Origin: Roridomyces roridus
Lineage: Eukaryota; Basidiomycota; Agaricomycetes; Agaricales; Mycenaceae
NCBI GenBank assembly: GCA_029378245.1
Contig: JARKIF010000042.1
Location: forward strand, 310,001-374,000
DNA: 64,000 bases
Direction: 5' to 3'
Notes under the pieces: model-generated
Told to the model about the DNA's origin: nothing
What the model saw: only the letters and a program-made list of their open reading frames with translations
The model's database searches: none
Program-made: the position numbers and the translations under genes
Shown here: positions 23,800-34,829 of the stretch, piece after piece
Layout: the number at the start of each line of letters is the position of its first letter
Position numbering within the stretch: position 1 is the first letter of the stretch

Positions 23800-24586
23800 T
23801 TTACCACCCTTTCCTGGTTTGTAGTATGGTGTAGTACTTACAGTCGACGGTCAGACTATGAGGACGGCACGTTGATGCTTCTAATCTGATGCGGCTCCTG
23901 GACCGTCTTTGTCTGGTTACAGTTGTTCTCGAGAGCAAGCGAGGACGGCGTAGTACGCGTCTGATACTTCCACACGGTCGCGCACGAATTAGGTAGAATA
24001 CAGCTTTCACATGTAATTACATTGCTAGTATCCCTTCGAGGCGATCCCTATTGCAACGATGTGAAGTTAATATCTTCTGGCCCCTCCAACGCTTCCCTCT
24101 TGGCCAACAAGAGCATCCGATTAAGGTGCCAGATGTCATGAGAAGTCCGGATGTCGCCCTTTGCTCTTGCCCGGGGATGGCGGGGGACAATGCTGCAGTC
24201 GTTCAGCGTCGGCGGGTACCTGGGGTCAATCAAACCGCCGTCCTTGCCCGCCCAGTCCCAATCCAATATTTGCAGCTTCTGTCCCGGGCGAAATACAACG
24301 TTCTCGGGGCGGAGGTCGCCGTGCAACCATGGCCAGCGGCCAGCCTGCAACAGCTTTGCTACCTCGCGGATATTGTCGATGTGATGATCCTCCATTTGCT
24401 CCGGCGGGAGAGCACCCGTGGAGTCGACATAATCCATGATCACAATGTAGAACCCCATCCTGAGGGCATCTCCCTTGATTTCGACTGGGCCATGATAATG
24501 GAGTCGAGGCGCAAAGCCGAGCTCGGCGAAGTACTCTTGCGCGTCTTTTCCGTACCAAGGCAGTGTCGCAAGATTTATTTTCTCGA

Positions 24587-26977
24587 TATACGGCCAGACA
24601 TGGTCATGTATGGCTGAATATGGTCGTCAGCCTGACCGTACCATATAACAACTAGAAAATTGAGATATGGCCATATCAGTGTATGATCAGGCGACCTACA
24701 ATGCGATGGTATTGTACGCATCATGTACTCACATGCAGACTGTCAGGCATAGGTGGGGACACTGATATGGTCATCAGTCCTGAGGACCTTATATTGCCTC
24801 ATAAGACCCTAGATGTCACACCGGTCCATCCCTCCTTCTCTTCACTTCCATAATCAAAAGCATGTTGAATTCAAACAATATATTCAAGTAGTACGCGTAC
24901 ACAGAAGGGGAGAAGTCATATACGGACGAGGGACATACGGGATCTTGAGTACAAAGTCAGCGTCGAGAGTATCAACTGGAATGAGAGTAACACACACCGT
25001 TGGTCAGCGAGAACGACATGGCTGAATGGAACTACGGAGGTATGAGCGCGGACAGTGTGACCATAACTAAAGACTGACCAGAGTTTCGTCGGGACTACAT
25101 CGACGCTGAGTCTCAGCGTAGCGGCGGGTTCAGTGGGAGCGAATCACGTACCTCATACTACCTGCATCATGTTCCCTACGCTCACCATCTGGCTTGTCGA
25201 ATTGGACGGAATGGCCACGTAGCCGTATGGCGGCGGTTCGACGACGGAAAGGCGTATATCGTGAGCCGAGCGGATGAAGGATGACGGGGTGGTGAGGCGT
25301 AGTTGTCATGACGGGTGGTAGGGCGAGTGTGAGTGGCGACGGCTGGCGTGAGGGTAGCCGGGTGGTGGTGGTAGAGAGTCAAGAGAGGTCTGATGGGCAT
25401 CACTGTTGCGGAGGAAATATATACACACACCCGCTCCACTCACTCCACCACTCTCGGCATGCTGACCGAGCCTCCGAGCCAGCGACGCAGGCGTCCACGC
25501 CGTCCCTCCCTCCCTTCCGAGTCGACCTCGGCCCAGTGCCCTCCTCCATCAAGGTCAGGAGAGTCGAAAACCGAAAGGTTTTTCGCCCAGCCCGCGCAGC
25601 AAGGACGAGCACATCCACAGCCCTGAGGTGGGTCACTGTACAGCATTGTTGTGCCCTCCGTCTCGACTTCGGGCAGCCCTCGGCACCCATTTCAGCCGGT
25701 CTTCCCGGCCAACGACGTTCCTGTGCGTGATACCATAGCAGGAGAATACCCCCGGTCGCCGGCAAAGGTGCGTCACTCGCACTCGCCCTCTATTACCCGC
25801 TCACTGCATATAGGCAAAGCGTGGCCGCGCCAATGAAGTCTCCGACCGCGCTTGTAACTCTTTCGTCGCAATACGCCGTGTACCCGTCGATACATCCCTA
25901 TCCAATTTATCTTCGACCGTTCCATCTAGCCTCAAGTGTTTGGGTGGGGAAAAAACAAATTATTGGCGCGCATCGGTGCGGCGCAGTTCAAGTTTGTACA
26001 ACTAATCCGAGTCGTCGTCCATGTGCGCACCCGGCTCATTCTGCTGGTTCCCGTTTCCCTCGTCCTCGTCGTCTCCTGTGCCCCCACCCACATTCCCTTG
26101 CGCCTCATCTTCGTCATCCTCACCGGGACCTCCGCCTCCGCTCATATCTTGGTCCTCGTCCGCACTTCCTTCCCCGTGGTCATCGCCTTCTTCATCCGTG
26201 GACAAGTCTTCCCCGTCGTCCAGCGCAGTCAAAACCCGATCAAAGTCATTGTTCGAGTGACGAGCGGATGGGAGTGCTGACGCCAGACTGGTCTCTGTGT
26301 CCGGAAACAGTTCGTCGTCCCAGACTTGAAGATCACGTACACGTCCTTTTTTTTCCCCTTCTGGCCGCACTTTCGAAGACCGGACCAGAGGACGGCCAAA
26401 AACTCTCTGTAGATCGTTTCGTAGGGGAGGCCCGTCTGGAGCCCTTTCTTCGTACTCTTCAACTCCAACACCCCTGGACTCTCATTTGCTCGTCTACGCT
26501 CTTTGGTGCGCTGCCAACTGAGTTCGGGTCGCATCGTGGACCTGGCGATCGTCAATCCAGCCAAGATCAGCTCTTAGCGGCCGCGCACGGTGTGGGATGG
26601 ATGCCAAGTATACGAGGGTTGACAATTTGTCATTCCTCATGTTGGATTGGTGTGTTCGTGATGCACTGCTCGCACCGGTCTCGCCACCACCAAAGACAGC
26701 CGTAGGACCGCGGCTTCGGTATCATGTTGATGTAGTTGACGGGGACATGTTCTTACGAGCTCTAAATGCCAAGCAGCATGTCTGCCTTTGAATAATAGTG
26801 CCTGCTTGATCCACGACTCAAATATGGGGCTATTGAGGTCTTGTGGGGAAAATATGCTAAACTGATACCGACACATATGCCCTGACCGTCCTTATCTGGC
26901 AATCTAAGGCTACTATAAGCGGCTCACAGGCACATGTAATAGACTCATCGGACACGATATGGCTGTCAGGCCATATA
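24587..26977. mobile_element. 2.4-kb TIR insertion in the kinase-like gene
   Basis: The left end reads ATATACGGCCAGACATGG; the right end read on the other strand is ATATATGGCCTGACAGCC, a short imperfect inverted repeat. An ATAT is shared at the two borders and is the likely target duplication. Near both ends lie further imperfect palindromes built on ATATGG and CTGAC (for example 24640-24655, 24755-24775, 26957-26977). No recognisable transposase is present. The interior holds a minus-strand acidic-tail frame described separately, so the element may have captured host DNA. Confidence 0.55.
26002..26566 (-). CDS. Acidic-tail hypothetical protein fragment inside the 2.4-kb insertion
   Basis: Two overlapping minus-strand frames probably form one spliced gene. 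The upstream one contains KSTKKGLQTGLPYETIYREF and LRKCGQKGKKK. The downstream one starts near VRDLQVWDDELFPDTETS, continues SARHSNNDFDRVLTALDD, and ends in a low-complexity Asp/Glu/Gly tail (EDQDMSGGGGPGEDDEDE) with stop at 26002. The middle has the look of real coding sequence, but I recognise no family. It could be a transposon accessory protein or a captured host gene. Confidence 0.3.
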
Positions 26978-27668
26978 TGGCGAAAAAGATTTTTGCGACA
27001 TCTGCTCGGACAGCAACTTCGCAACGTAGTAAGTTGTCCTCTCCGTCGCCGGCGACTCCATCACGACTGTCCTGATTTTGAATATGCGGGGGTCGTCTGG
27101 TCGGAACGCCTCGACATATTGGAGCTGCACGGGTTTGCCGTCGATGGCGACCTTGAGAACATCATCAACGAGCGGCTCGTACTCGTGCGGAGGGTTCTTC
27201 TTCTTGAGGTGGTTGGCAATCTTGTTCAACAGCTGGCGCAGCACGCCGAAGTAGTACGCCACCTCGGAGGTGTGGCGATCGTTCGGCATGCCCGACGCGC
27301 CTGGGACCAGCAGGTCGACCACTGGCATGTGGGCGTCGCGATACTGAAACACACTGTCTCGTTGGTAATAGTATCCAATTGCCAGCGTGTGGTCCCACAA
27401 TTCGAGCACGACTACGGGATAGGTCGGGAAATAATCAACCTGCTGGAATACTGTTAGTACATGAATCCAAGTCGTAAGATGCAACACCTTACCAAAGTTT
27501 GATGTAGAAGACTAAATTTCTGCACGGCTCTGCCCTTGAAACCGGCATTGATGTCGAGGAAAACCAAACAAAGCCCTTGAAATACACCGAGGCCATCTAC
27601 ATCTGTTTTGTGCACCTCACCGTCGGCGGGAAGAAGATCGAGGCGTCCGTGTACTTTCAAGTTCATGT

Positions 27669-28186
27669 TAGGGCTCCGACCCGACCGTCAAAATGACGGG
27701 TCAACGAGCCATCACGACGGGTGCCGGCCCGGCCGTACAGCCCTCTGAAGCCACAATTTTGACGGCCGGGTCCGGGTCCGGGTCCTTGGCTGACGGGGTA
27801 CCCGTTCCCGGCCGTCGACGGGTGGTGATGGGTGGTGACGGGTCCTCGGCTAACTACCCATGCCGAGCTGCCATCATCACTTGATGCTCCAGGGTAGCCC
27901 ACCTGGGTCATCGGCAATCTTCCCGATGGCCCACTACTGCACTTCTGAGGCTTGCCGAATACCAATCCATAATTTTGACTTGCCCGCATCATGTTGACAT
28001 CAATCTGATGGTGGATTTAGCAGGAGGCACGGGCTATCACCGCTCTTACCCGTCATGACGGCCGTGACGGGTCTGACGTGTACCACCCGGCCGTTTTGAG
28101 GCCTCGCAACATGATCTGACGGCCGGGTGGGGCCCGTCCGACCTCCCATGACGGCCGGCGCCGTCAACGGCCGGGTCGGAGCCCTA
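27669..28186. mobile_element. hAT-type MITE, family TAGGGCTCCGACCCG, copy 1 (518 bp)
   Basis: The element starts TAGGGCTCCGACCCGACCG and ends in CGGGTCGGAGCCCTA, a near-perfect inverted repeat. It is bordered by an exact 8-bp duplication GTTCATGT at 27661-27668 and 28187-28194. The 8-bp duplication and TAG-starting ends are hallmarks of hAT transposons. It is GC-rich, full of GACGG/CCGTC motifs, with no coding capacity. It sits inside the kinase-like gene. A second copy starts at 48428. Confidence 0.88.
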
Positions 28187-29242
28187 GTTCATGTTGCCGC
28201 CCTCACAGTTCAGCAATTTGAGGACAGCAGTCTTGAGCCTCCATGCCTCCGAAGGCATGTGGCGGTATTTGTTGACGACTTCGGTCAAGTCATAGGCGCA
28301 GTCTTTTGCGTTGACCCACTGGAAGCTAGAGTTATTGGGCCAGTTGATTTAGTGAGATAGCCACACACCGAGTCACCGTAGAGACGTTGAACCTCTGCCA
28401 GCAATTTGTCATCTTTCAACTGGCGGCGAAGGCCTCTGGTTGTATCTGCAAATGGTTCATATTGCATTTCAAGAGGCAGAGCCTCGCCCCCGTGCTTGAT
28501 GACAGGCGAATGAGCCCCGTTCAAAATGTCATTTGGGATAATTTGTTGGGCTAGTACGGCGCTGGCAGGTGTGTCTGGGACCGTGGAATTGGAATCGCGG
28601 CGGATAAAGACAACGAGGAGGAAGGGAGGTAACTGCTCTGTGTCGACGAGTGCTTTCAAGGGCAGCCCCAGCGCCGCTGGGCCTTTGAAGATCTTTTTCT
28701 TCTCATCCGAGATCGCAGCAAGGGCGGCGCGAAGTGCGGCCGCGTCCGGGAAGCTCAGGTTTCCCGGATCAAGTTTCGAATCCCAAGTGAGAGTAACTGA
28801 TATGAATTTGGCGACGGCGATCCTCTTCAAGGCAAGAACTTCGGCTGCGCTGTCATCCCAATGAGGCTGCTTGAAGATCGTCGCAGGGACGACGTCGGTA
28901 CCCTCGTATTGGGTGATTACAGCAACGGAAACCTGTTGGCTAGCTTGAGTAGGGGAAGGTAGCCGAGACCGCTTGGGAGATCTAGACTCCTTGGACGAGG
29001 GCGGAGAGCGTTTAGCTGGAGATGCAGATCCTGGTCGGTGCTGGAAAGGGGGCCACAATCGGACTGACCTGAGTCGGAAGGCACCGACGGCGCAGAGCGT
29101 GCTTGGAGACGATGGATAGGTTCAAAGCTACCCGCCGAAGTCATTGGAGATACCTGGGTGGTGGATGCAAGGTGGATGTTGTCGAAAAGGGGCACAGGCA
29201 CGTGATTGCCATCCCGGATAGTCTTGAATTCTGTGGTCCACG

Positions 29243-29997
29243 TAGGGAGCGGCACGAGTATCGAGTGCTGCGAATACTCGCGGCATTTCACTCGCGAGTA
29301 CGAGTATTCATACTCGCGAGTGGGTGGTGGCTGTGCTACTCGTGCGAGTGCGAGTATTGGTTTCCAAAAACCTTGGTACTCGCGAGTATTTGCCTGGCTA
29401 CCGTAAGCTCACGGAACAGACCCAGATAGGCAATTTGATCACCGGCATCACTCGGCATCACTCGGCATGCCGGCATGTGGCAATCACTCCGTAATGTATG
29501 TCTATTCCTGTACAGAATTCAATTTACCTATCAGTCACTACCTGTTCATCAGGAGGAACAGTAACGAAACTCCGCAACCAACTGAGTGAGCAATCAGCCC
29601 ATTCCACTGTGATGGTCGGCCAGTGGGCCAGTGACCCGGACTTGATAGCAGTTGATGAGTTTGAGAAGCAGCTTGCAGAGGGTTGGACACGGAACAAGAA
29701 GCGGAAGGCCCCTGCTACAGCAGAAGCCTCAGGATCAGCGAGAGTTATTGTCATTGATGATGATAGTACATAGTTTGGTAACTGAAATATATGATACTCA
29801 TGAATAACTCACAAATAATTTGCAACTCGCGAGTATTCCAACTCGTTGAGTGCAACTATTTGCGACTCGCGAATACTTGCGAAAGTTGTTTACTAATACA
29901 CGAATACTCGCCATCAATACTCGTGCGAGTGCGAGTATGGTTTTCCCAACTTCTGCGAGTACTCATACTCGCGAGTGCATACTCGTGCTGCTCACTA
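29243..29997 (+). mobile_element. Deleted hAT transposon with ACTCGCGAGT palindromes (755 bp)
   Basis: The ends are TAGGGAGCGGCACGAGTAT on the left and, on the other strand at the right, TAGTGAGCAGCACGAGTAT. They are flanked by an exact 8-bp duplication GGTCCACG (29235-29242 and 29998-30005). Subterminal zones of about 160 bp at both ends are packed with variants of ACTCGCGAGTAT, likely transposase-binding sites. Between them lies a remnant of the transposase C-terminus. The element is therefore an internally deleted derivative of an autonomous hAT element. Confidence 0.85.
29498..29773 (+). pseudogene. hAT transposase C-terminal remnant
   Basis: The frame contains KLRNQLSEQSAHSTVMVGQW and then DPDLIAVDEFEKQLAEGW before a basic tail (RNKKRKAP) and an acidic end (VIVIDDDST). 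The first part resembles the hAT dimerisation region (usually R..LSPE...LLCLKSW), and its place inside a hAT element supports the reading. The catalytic DDE core and the BED zinc finger are missing. The ATG at 29498 is probably not the native start. Confidence 0.55.
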
Positions 29998-30029
29998 GGT
30001 CCACGGTGGCAGACAGTGTGTTATCGTCG

Positions 30030-30990
30030 CTCCTCTGTGTGAATTATACAGATGAGACTGGGCTGTCTTCGACGACGGTCCAGGTTCAAGTCGAGCGTGC
30101 GTCTACACGCCACCCATCCAGATCACCCTTTGAATTCCTGTCCACGCACTCAGGAGCTCAATATCCAGCTCACTGCGGGTGTGCAATGCCACTGTGATTC
30201 CCACTTGGCTGAGACTCATCCGCGGTCCTCCGGCGGCTCGAGTGGGATATGTACCACAAACAGTTAGCACGGCTGGCATCTACTGCATCGATCGCTTCAT
30301 AATCGAAATGGGCCCTCCCTTGTGCGTTTTGGGTTGTACGATGAGAGAGGCCTGCCAAACCTCCTTCCGGCACCCCGGCTCATGTCGTATCGGATCGGGC
30401 GAAGCAAAAACATGTTTTGGCAATGGCACTGAATCGAGGATCGCAGTACGCTCTGAGGATAACCAGGGTTGGGAGGCGCCCAGTGACGAGCCCATCGACC
30501 TGCCGCACATGCACCGTCTATACGTCCCAGATTCACAGGTCCGGACTCCTGCTCTCGCCGATTTCACCCTGACCATAGACCCGAGAAAGCCGAGTCGATT
30601 GAAAGCTCGCTTTCTTCCACCACCATTCCTCATGCATGCCCCGACGGCTCTGCCTCATAAGGTCCGCTTGACCGAGGTGATGAAGCAGTACCCCTCCATC
30701 ACTGAGCTCGACCTCGTTTTCCAGTGATGCTGCTGAGACCTTCGACGCTCGTCCTCGAGAACGCGCGCGGCCTAAACTCCGGCGTCAGGCCGGTCACTCT
30801 GTATAACCCTTGTATCCTCGCGATGCTTGAGTCCCGTCGGGTCTGGAATCGTTGGATTCCTCACAAGGTCACCGAGCAGCCCGAGGCTGGGGCGTTTGGC
30901 CGGCTGCAGGCGTTTCGGGAGGAGGATCGAGTCGAGACTGGCTGTAAGGCATTAAGGCATTTGACGGTCTTGCACGTTGGGAATGGGGTT
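30030..30990 (+). pseudogene. F-box-like gene relic, 5' truncated
   Basis: Fragments in shifting frames match the C-terminal two thirds of the F-box-like family: SSLLCVNYTDE then TVQVQVERAST (the STPSLWS..Q.QVERA block), FEFLSTHSG (the FLSEHSxRW block), PIDLPHMHRLYVPDSQVRTP (the DLLRLQRLYVSD block), LTEVMKQYPSITELDLVFQ, and finally ILAMLESRRV with GRLQAFREED. The CPxCG knuckle, coiled coil and F-box are absent. Multiple frameshifts make it non-functional. The hAT element ends just before it, so the missing 5' part was not simply displaced by that insertion. Confidence 0.6.
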
Positions 30991-31931
30991 GAGAGCCATC
31001 GATACAGGTGATACAGTAAGGAAAATCCATTTGTGTATTCATATTGTCTACAGCTGAGAAGATATTCAGAAAGATGCAAAAAGGTGCAGGGGATGTCCAC
31101 ATACCCAATATCATTTGAAGCTGCAAGGTTGAGGTAACCAGGCACTTGTTGAAATTTCCTCCAACGAGGCCAAGTCCAGCCCTGGCATGATGTAAAGGCA
31201 AAAAGGAAGACGCTGGGAGGATATTTGGAACGAGCACGACATCAGGGTTGGCTCGCTCCAAGGATTACAAGCGGGCGATAGGCGCGACTGAAAGATCGTG
31301 AGCGGGGCACCATGGAGATGTATGGTAGGCTTATGAGTCTGTATCTCATGACGAGTCAGGACGAGGCTTTGAAATTCAAGCCACCTAATTCCAGAGGCAG
31401 GATATGGCGTCTGCATGTGGTGTTTGAATTGGAGCTTGTGGGGAGAAAGGCGGTCGAGGAGACTCACAGAAAGGTTGCCGGAGACCTACGGGGTTGAATG
31501 CGCCACCACGAGAGATGCTACTGCAGTGGTAGATGAATATGAGAGTGAGATGGGAGAACGGTATTACTCACCGCGACGAGTGGTGGACCGGTGGTAGGGC
31601 TCAGTGTAGTCTCCCTCCCTTCTGACAGACAAAGTCCAGACCCATTTCAGCTCTTCAGTGTCCCGCCCGAGCTCCTGTCCTCTGCGCTGTAAAGTACGCG
31701 TCGCAGTGTTGGGACCTCGCGGTGAGGTCCTGCGGATTCAATCGTTGACGGCCCACAAGAATGTCTATGGAAGGCGAGTGGGTGACGTGGGTTTTGAGCG
31801 CAGCAAGGGGATGGCCCGGTTGATCTGCAGTTCTTGAGTTTGAGGCTGCTCATCGTGGTGAAGAATGAGTGCACTGATGGCGGGAGTTGATAGCATCATC
31901 AGCGTCAAACTCAGCGCTCACCGTCGACCTG
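30991..31931. other. Gene-poor stretch with unassigned minus-strand frames
   Basis: No supported gene. Minus-strand frames around 31110-31470 (for example NPDVVLVPNILPASSFLPLH) have a coding-like look but no motif I can assign, and two frames compete over the same bases. They may be a decayed membrane-protein gene. Confidence 0.35.
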
Positions 31932-33135
31932 ATGGAAAACAGCAACGGCAAGAAACCCAAAGGAACTCACGGAGGAGCTCGTGCCGGCGCTGGGCGCAAA
32001 CGAAAGTCGACTAATACACTGGACCAGACCCTTGTGCCAACTCCGACTCTTCCTCCTCCAAGTCAGCGACCTCATCGGCACACTGCTGGCACCGGCAGCG
32101 TTGCTGTTCAATCCGCATCTCGGACAACACTTATCTCTCAACCGAGTCAGACTACTCCAAAATCATCCGGTTCTCCCGCCTCCCCTCCAATTCCCCGTGA
32201 GCTGCATAGGTTCAAGCTGCGGAAGACAAGCTCATAATTTCTGTTCCATAGAGGTCGCAGGAACTATGTTCCATCCGTATATCCTCCCTGCATCGCATCG
32301 ACCTGAGGTTTCGGGCCCATCATCCTCCTCTGAATCTCATCCCTGTGAGCAGCATCCATCTCGGTCATGAGCAGAATACTCATGACGATTCGCAGCAATT
32401 CAGAGATATTATTTCCCTGCCAGTGATAATATTACTGTTCTTCCGTTTGTTCCTCCTCCCACATTACATTTCCAATGCTTCCCAATCTCTGGGACTCCTC
32501 CTGTTGTCAGCACCTCCCAGAATGAGAACCAAACTTCTCCCCATATTTCTTCTCGTGAGTAGTATTACTCTTCGGAGAGTGAAAATTCATGCAATATCTT
32601 TACAGAACCTCAGCCGACCGATAGCACGCTCACTCCATCCCCGTCGATTTCCGATTCACCTGTAGCCAGCACCTCTCACATTGAGCCCGAAGCTCCTTCC
32701 AACTCGGACCCTCCACCGATTCCCCGTGTAAACGTCGACATCGCAGAAGAACAGCTACTCGCCGTTCGTAACCGACTGACCAAGGAAATCGAACAACACG
32801 GAAAGCCGCTGTGTTATCTGCGGGGCGACTTTTACGACAGACCTCCGCACCCCGTGTTTGCTTTAAATTTAATGCAAACTGGTGCGAATCCCACCACGCT
32901 TTATTGGCGTGATGTCTTTGTCTGGTTGCCACACCTACTTCCGGGGTCTCCCGCCAATTTTACATGCACTTGTGGCAAGGCGTTGTCTCGGAATGGTATG
33001 TGTCTTATTTAAATCCCGGGTCAGAAATTTGAGATGACCAGGGTTCAACGACAACCCAATCGCGCGCCGCGTGTGTGCGCAGCCTGCTGATTTCTTCCTA
33101 CTTACAAGCCGCTTCGTTTGCGACGCCCGGGGGGT
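31932..33135 (+). pseudogene. DUF6729-like transposase-associated gene, 3' truncated
   Basis: Exon 1 starts MENSNGKKPKGTHGGARAGAGRKRKS at 31932 and runs Ser/Pro-rich to a donor at 32197 (GTGAGC). After further short exons, the exon from about 32615 carries the conserved part: EEQLLAVRNRLTKEIEQHGK, LCYLRGDFYDRPPHPVFAL, YWRDVFVWLPHLLPGSP and the zinc-knuckle start CTCGKALSRN. A 49-bp intron (GTATGT to GACCAG, from about 32997) leads to GFNDNPIARRVCAQPADFFLL, and the frame collapses near 33135 in unrelated sequence. From memory this order (GGAR.GAGR, GDFYD..PHPVF, zinc knuckle, GFN.NPIARRV) matches a fungal family often annotated DUF6729 and found next to transposase-like regions. The C-terminal two thirds is missing. 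Confidence 0.5.
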
Positions 33136-34498
33136 ACGATCTACATCAGAAACTTGACACCCTCTTTTCGGGGAGGTTCCAGAGCTTTTCTGGCCCTTTT
33201 TCCTCTTTTGCTTTTTTTATCACTTTTTGTTCAGCTTTTAGGGAGTGGACTGTGGCTTTTGATGCTTCAGGTCTTTTGAGAATCCTTTTTTCATTCTGGG
33301 TAAAAAGTGGTCAAAAAAGACACGGCTCAAGTTGTGTAAGGAATGCACTCCGGAATAGGGAATATGTGGGGGGGCGGTTCTGGGAATGGCCACTGGGAAC
33401 ATAGAAGTACAGCAAGGGACAACAGCGCAGGGGCAGACATGAGTGGCATTAATTCTGGGAAAGTAACGGCGAGGTCAAGGGCAATGAAGACAGAAAGAAG
33501 CCCAGAGAGTGGCACGATTCGGGGATTGAATGGTTTCAGCGCATTAAGTTGATATATTGAGATACATATGGAGTGATGGCCCATGGTGTATTGCGATACG
33601 AATGGGCTCCAGCCCATTATCATCTCGGCGGCTCGGCACACCTGTTGGAGGCCCTGGGCTGCCGTCGACGGCCACTTTGCTTGCACCGTCAGTGATCGGA
33701 GCTTCAATTTTAATGGTAACAATCAAAATGAAACAATTTTATTAAATCCGGCCGTTGCCGGTACATCAAAATACAGAAAAAGCGGGCGTGCGCGCCGTAA
33801 AGAAATTGCCCACGACCCGCGCTGCACAGCGGTACACACTGTACAATAGCAGCGGCACGGACGGTGCAGCTGGTAGACGCAAGAAGTGGCGAAAAAAGCC
33901 CACCGAGCGCCGCCTGGAGCGCACCGGGGATACCGGGCACATCCAGGTGCAGGGCTCGATACAGCTCCTTCCGCAGCATGCGGCGCCGGTCTATGCAAGA
34001 CAAAGCAGTAGCTTTCTCCAGCACTAGGGGCACGAATTGCCTGTACGGGGAGGAAGCGGCACCTGGGCTGGCAATCCGGGATCGGGCAGCGTGGCGCGGG
34101 GCAGGAATTCGGGAAATTGTGGGTGCGGGAAATGGAGCGTGCGGGCAAGCGTAATGAATCGGGGCGAGGCAGCACCACGGGTGAGGAGGGTGCTGCGTGT
34201 GGGTGGACGGGTCGGGGTAGCAAAATTCGGGATTCGGGGCGGCGGATCGGGCCACGGCGTGGGGTGACGAAAGCCAAGGCGGGACCAGTGGTAACCAGTC
34301 TGTCGAACGCGTCCAGTGCGAGAGCCGTCGGCAAATGTAAAAGAGAGAGTGGAGAGACAGGAGAAAAACGACGGGCAGGATGGAAAAATGGCGCCATCTC
34401 GGATGCAATAACTCGGATGCAAATCGACGACAGCGTGGAATCTCCGTCCTCCTCCGTCCTCCTTGCTTCCCGCCGCTGCGCCTACCCTCCTCTGCTTA
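33136..34498. other. Gene-free stretch with T-rich and GC-rich segments
   Basis: A T-rich segment (33160-33300) is followed by about 800 bp of GC-rich DNA. Long frames on the minus strand (33710-34408) are Pro/Arg/Ser-rich with no motif and exist in two overlapping frames, as expected from base composition alone. I see no gene. Confidence 0.5.
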
Positions 34499-34500
34499 TA

Positions 34501-34577
34501 AGGTAGCGGCCATCCATTCCCTGTCAACGTCACGTGGTTGATACTTTCGCGTGACTTCTTCGTCCAAATCGGGTCAA
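34501..34577. repeat. Left terminal inverted repeat of Tc1/mariner element
   Basis: 77 bp, starting AGGTAGCGGCCATCC and ending AAATCGGGTCAA. It includes a CACGTG palindrome (GTCACGTGGTTG). Confidence 0.9.
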
Positions 34578-34829
34578 ACGAGAAAGAAAATCGTCGAATA
34601 TAATCTGTAGAGTAGAGGAGGCAAATTCCTTCCATGAAATTACTTGAATACATCCTAAGTTTACCCTTGTAAGAGGGCTTGACCCGGAGTTGACTGTGGA
34701 GGGAGGAGTTGTGGATTTCAGGTCCAGGACACCTATTTCAGAGCATTTCTTCGACAATTCTGCTAGATACAAGGATGCTATGGCTACAGTATGTACATAC
34801 AAGATAATTAGGACGAGTTATAGGTGAGA

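Larger units (their letters stand above)
24048..29058 (-). pseudogene. Protein-kinase-like gene broken by two insertions
   Basis: The pieces are 29058 to 28187, 27668 to 26978 and 24586 to 24048. The first piece has a basic Ser/Pro-rich leader (PAKRSPPSSKESRSPKRSR) and a middle domain ending VVNKYRHMPSEAWRLKTAVL; the second contains LELWDHTLAIGYYYQ. The third carries the kinase C-lobe: catalytic loop WLHGDLRPENVVF and a DFG-equivalent ILDWDWAG. One intron in piece 2 has donor GTAAGG and branch/acceptor TACTAACAG. At both insertions the flanking codons rejoin in frame once the insert and one target copy are ignored, so the parent gene was functional until recently. The closest class by memory is the fungal aminoglycoside-phosphotransferase/Crinkler-like kinase group, but the exact family is not established. 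The start at 29058 is uncertain; a different frame upstream to 29242 may also be coding. Confidence 0.65.

Noticed and set aside
33710..34408. Long minus-strand frames of 224 and 232 codons
   Set aside because: They overlap in two frames of GC-rich DNA, are Pro/Arg/Ser-rich, and show no motif or splice pattern. Explained by composition.
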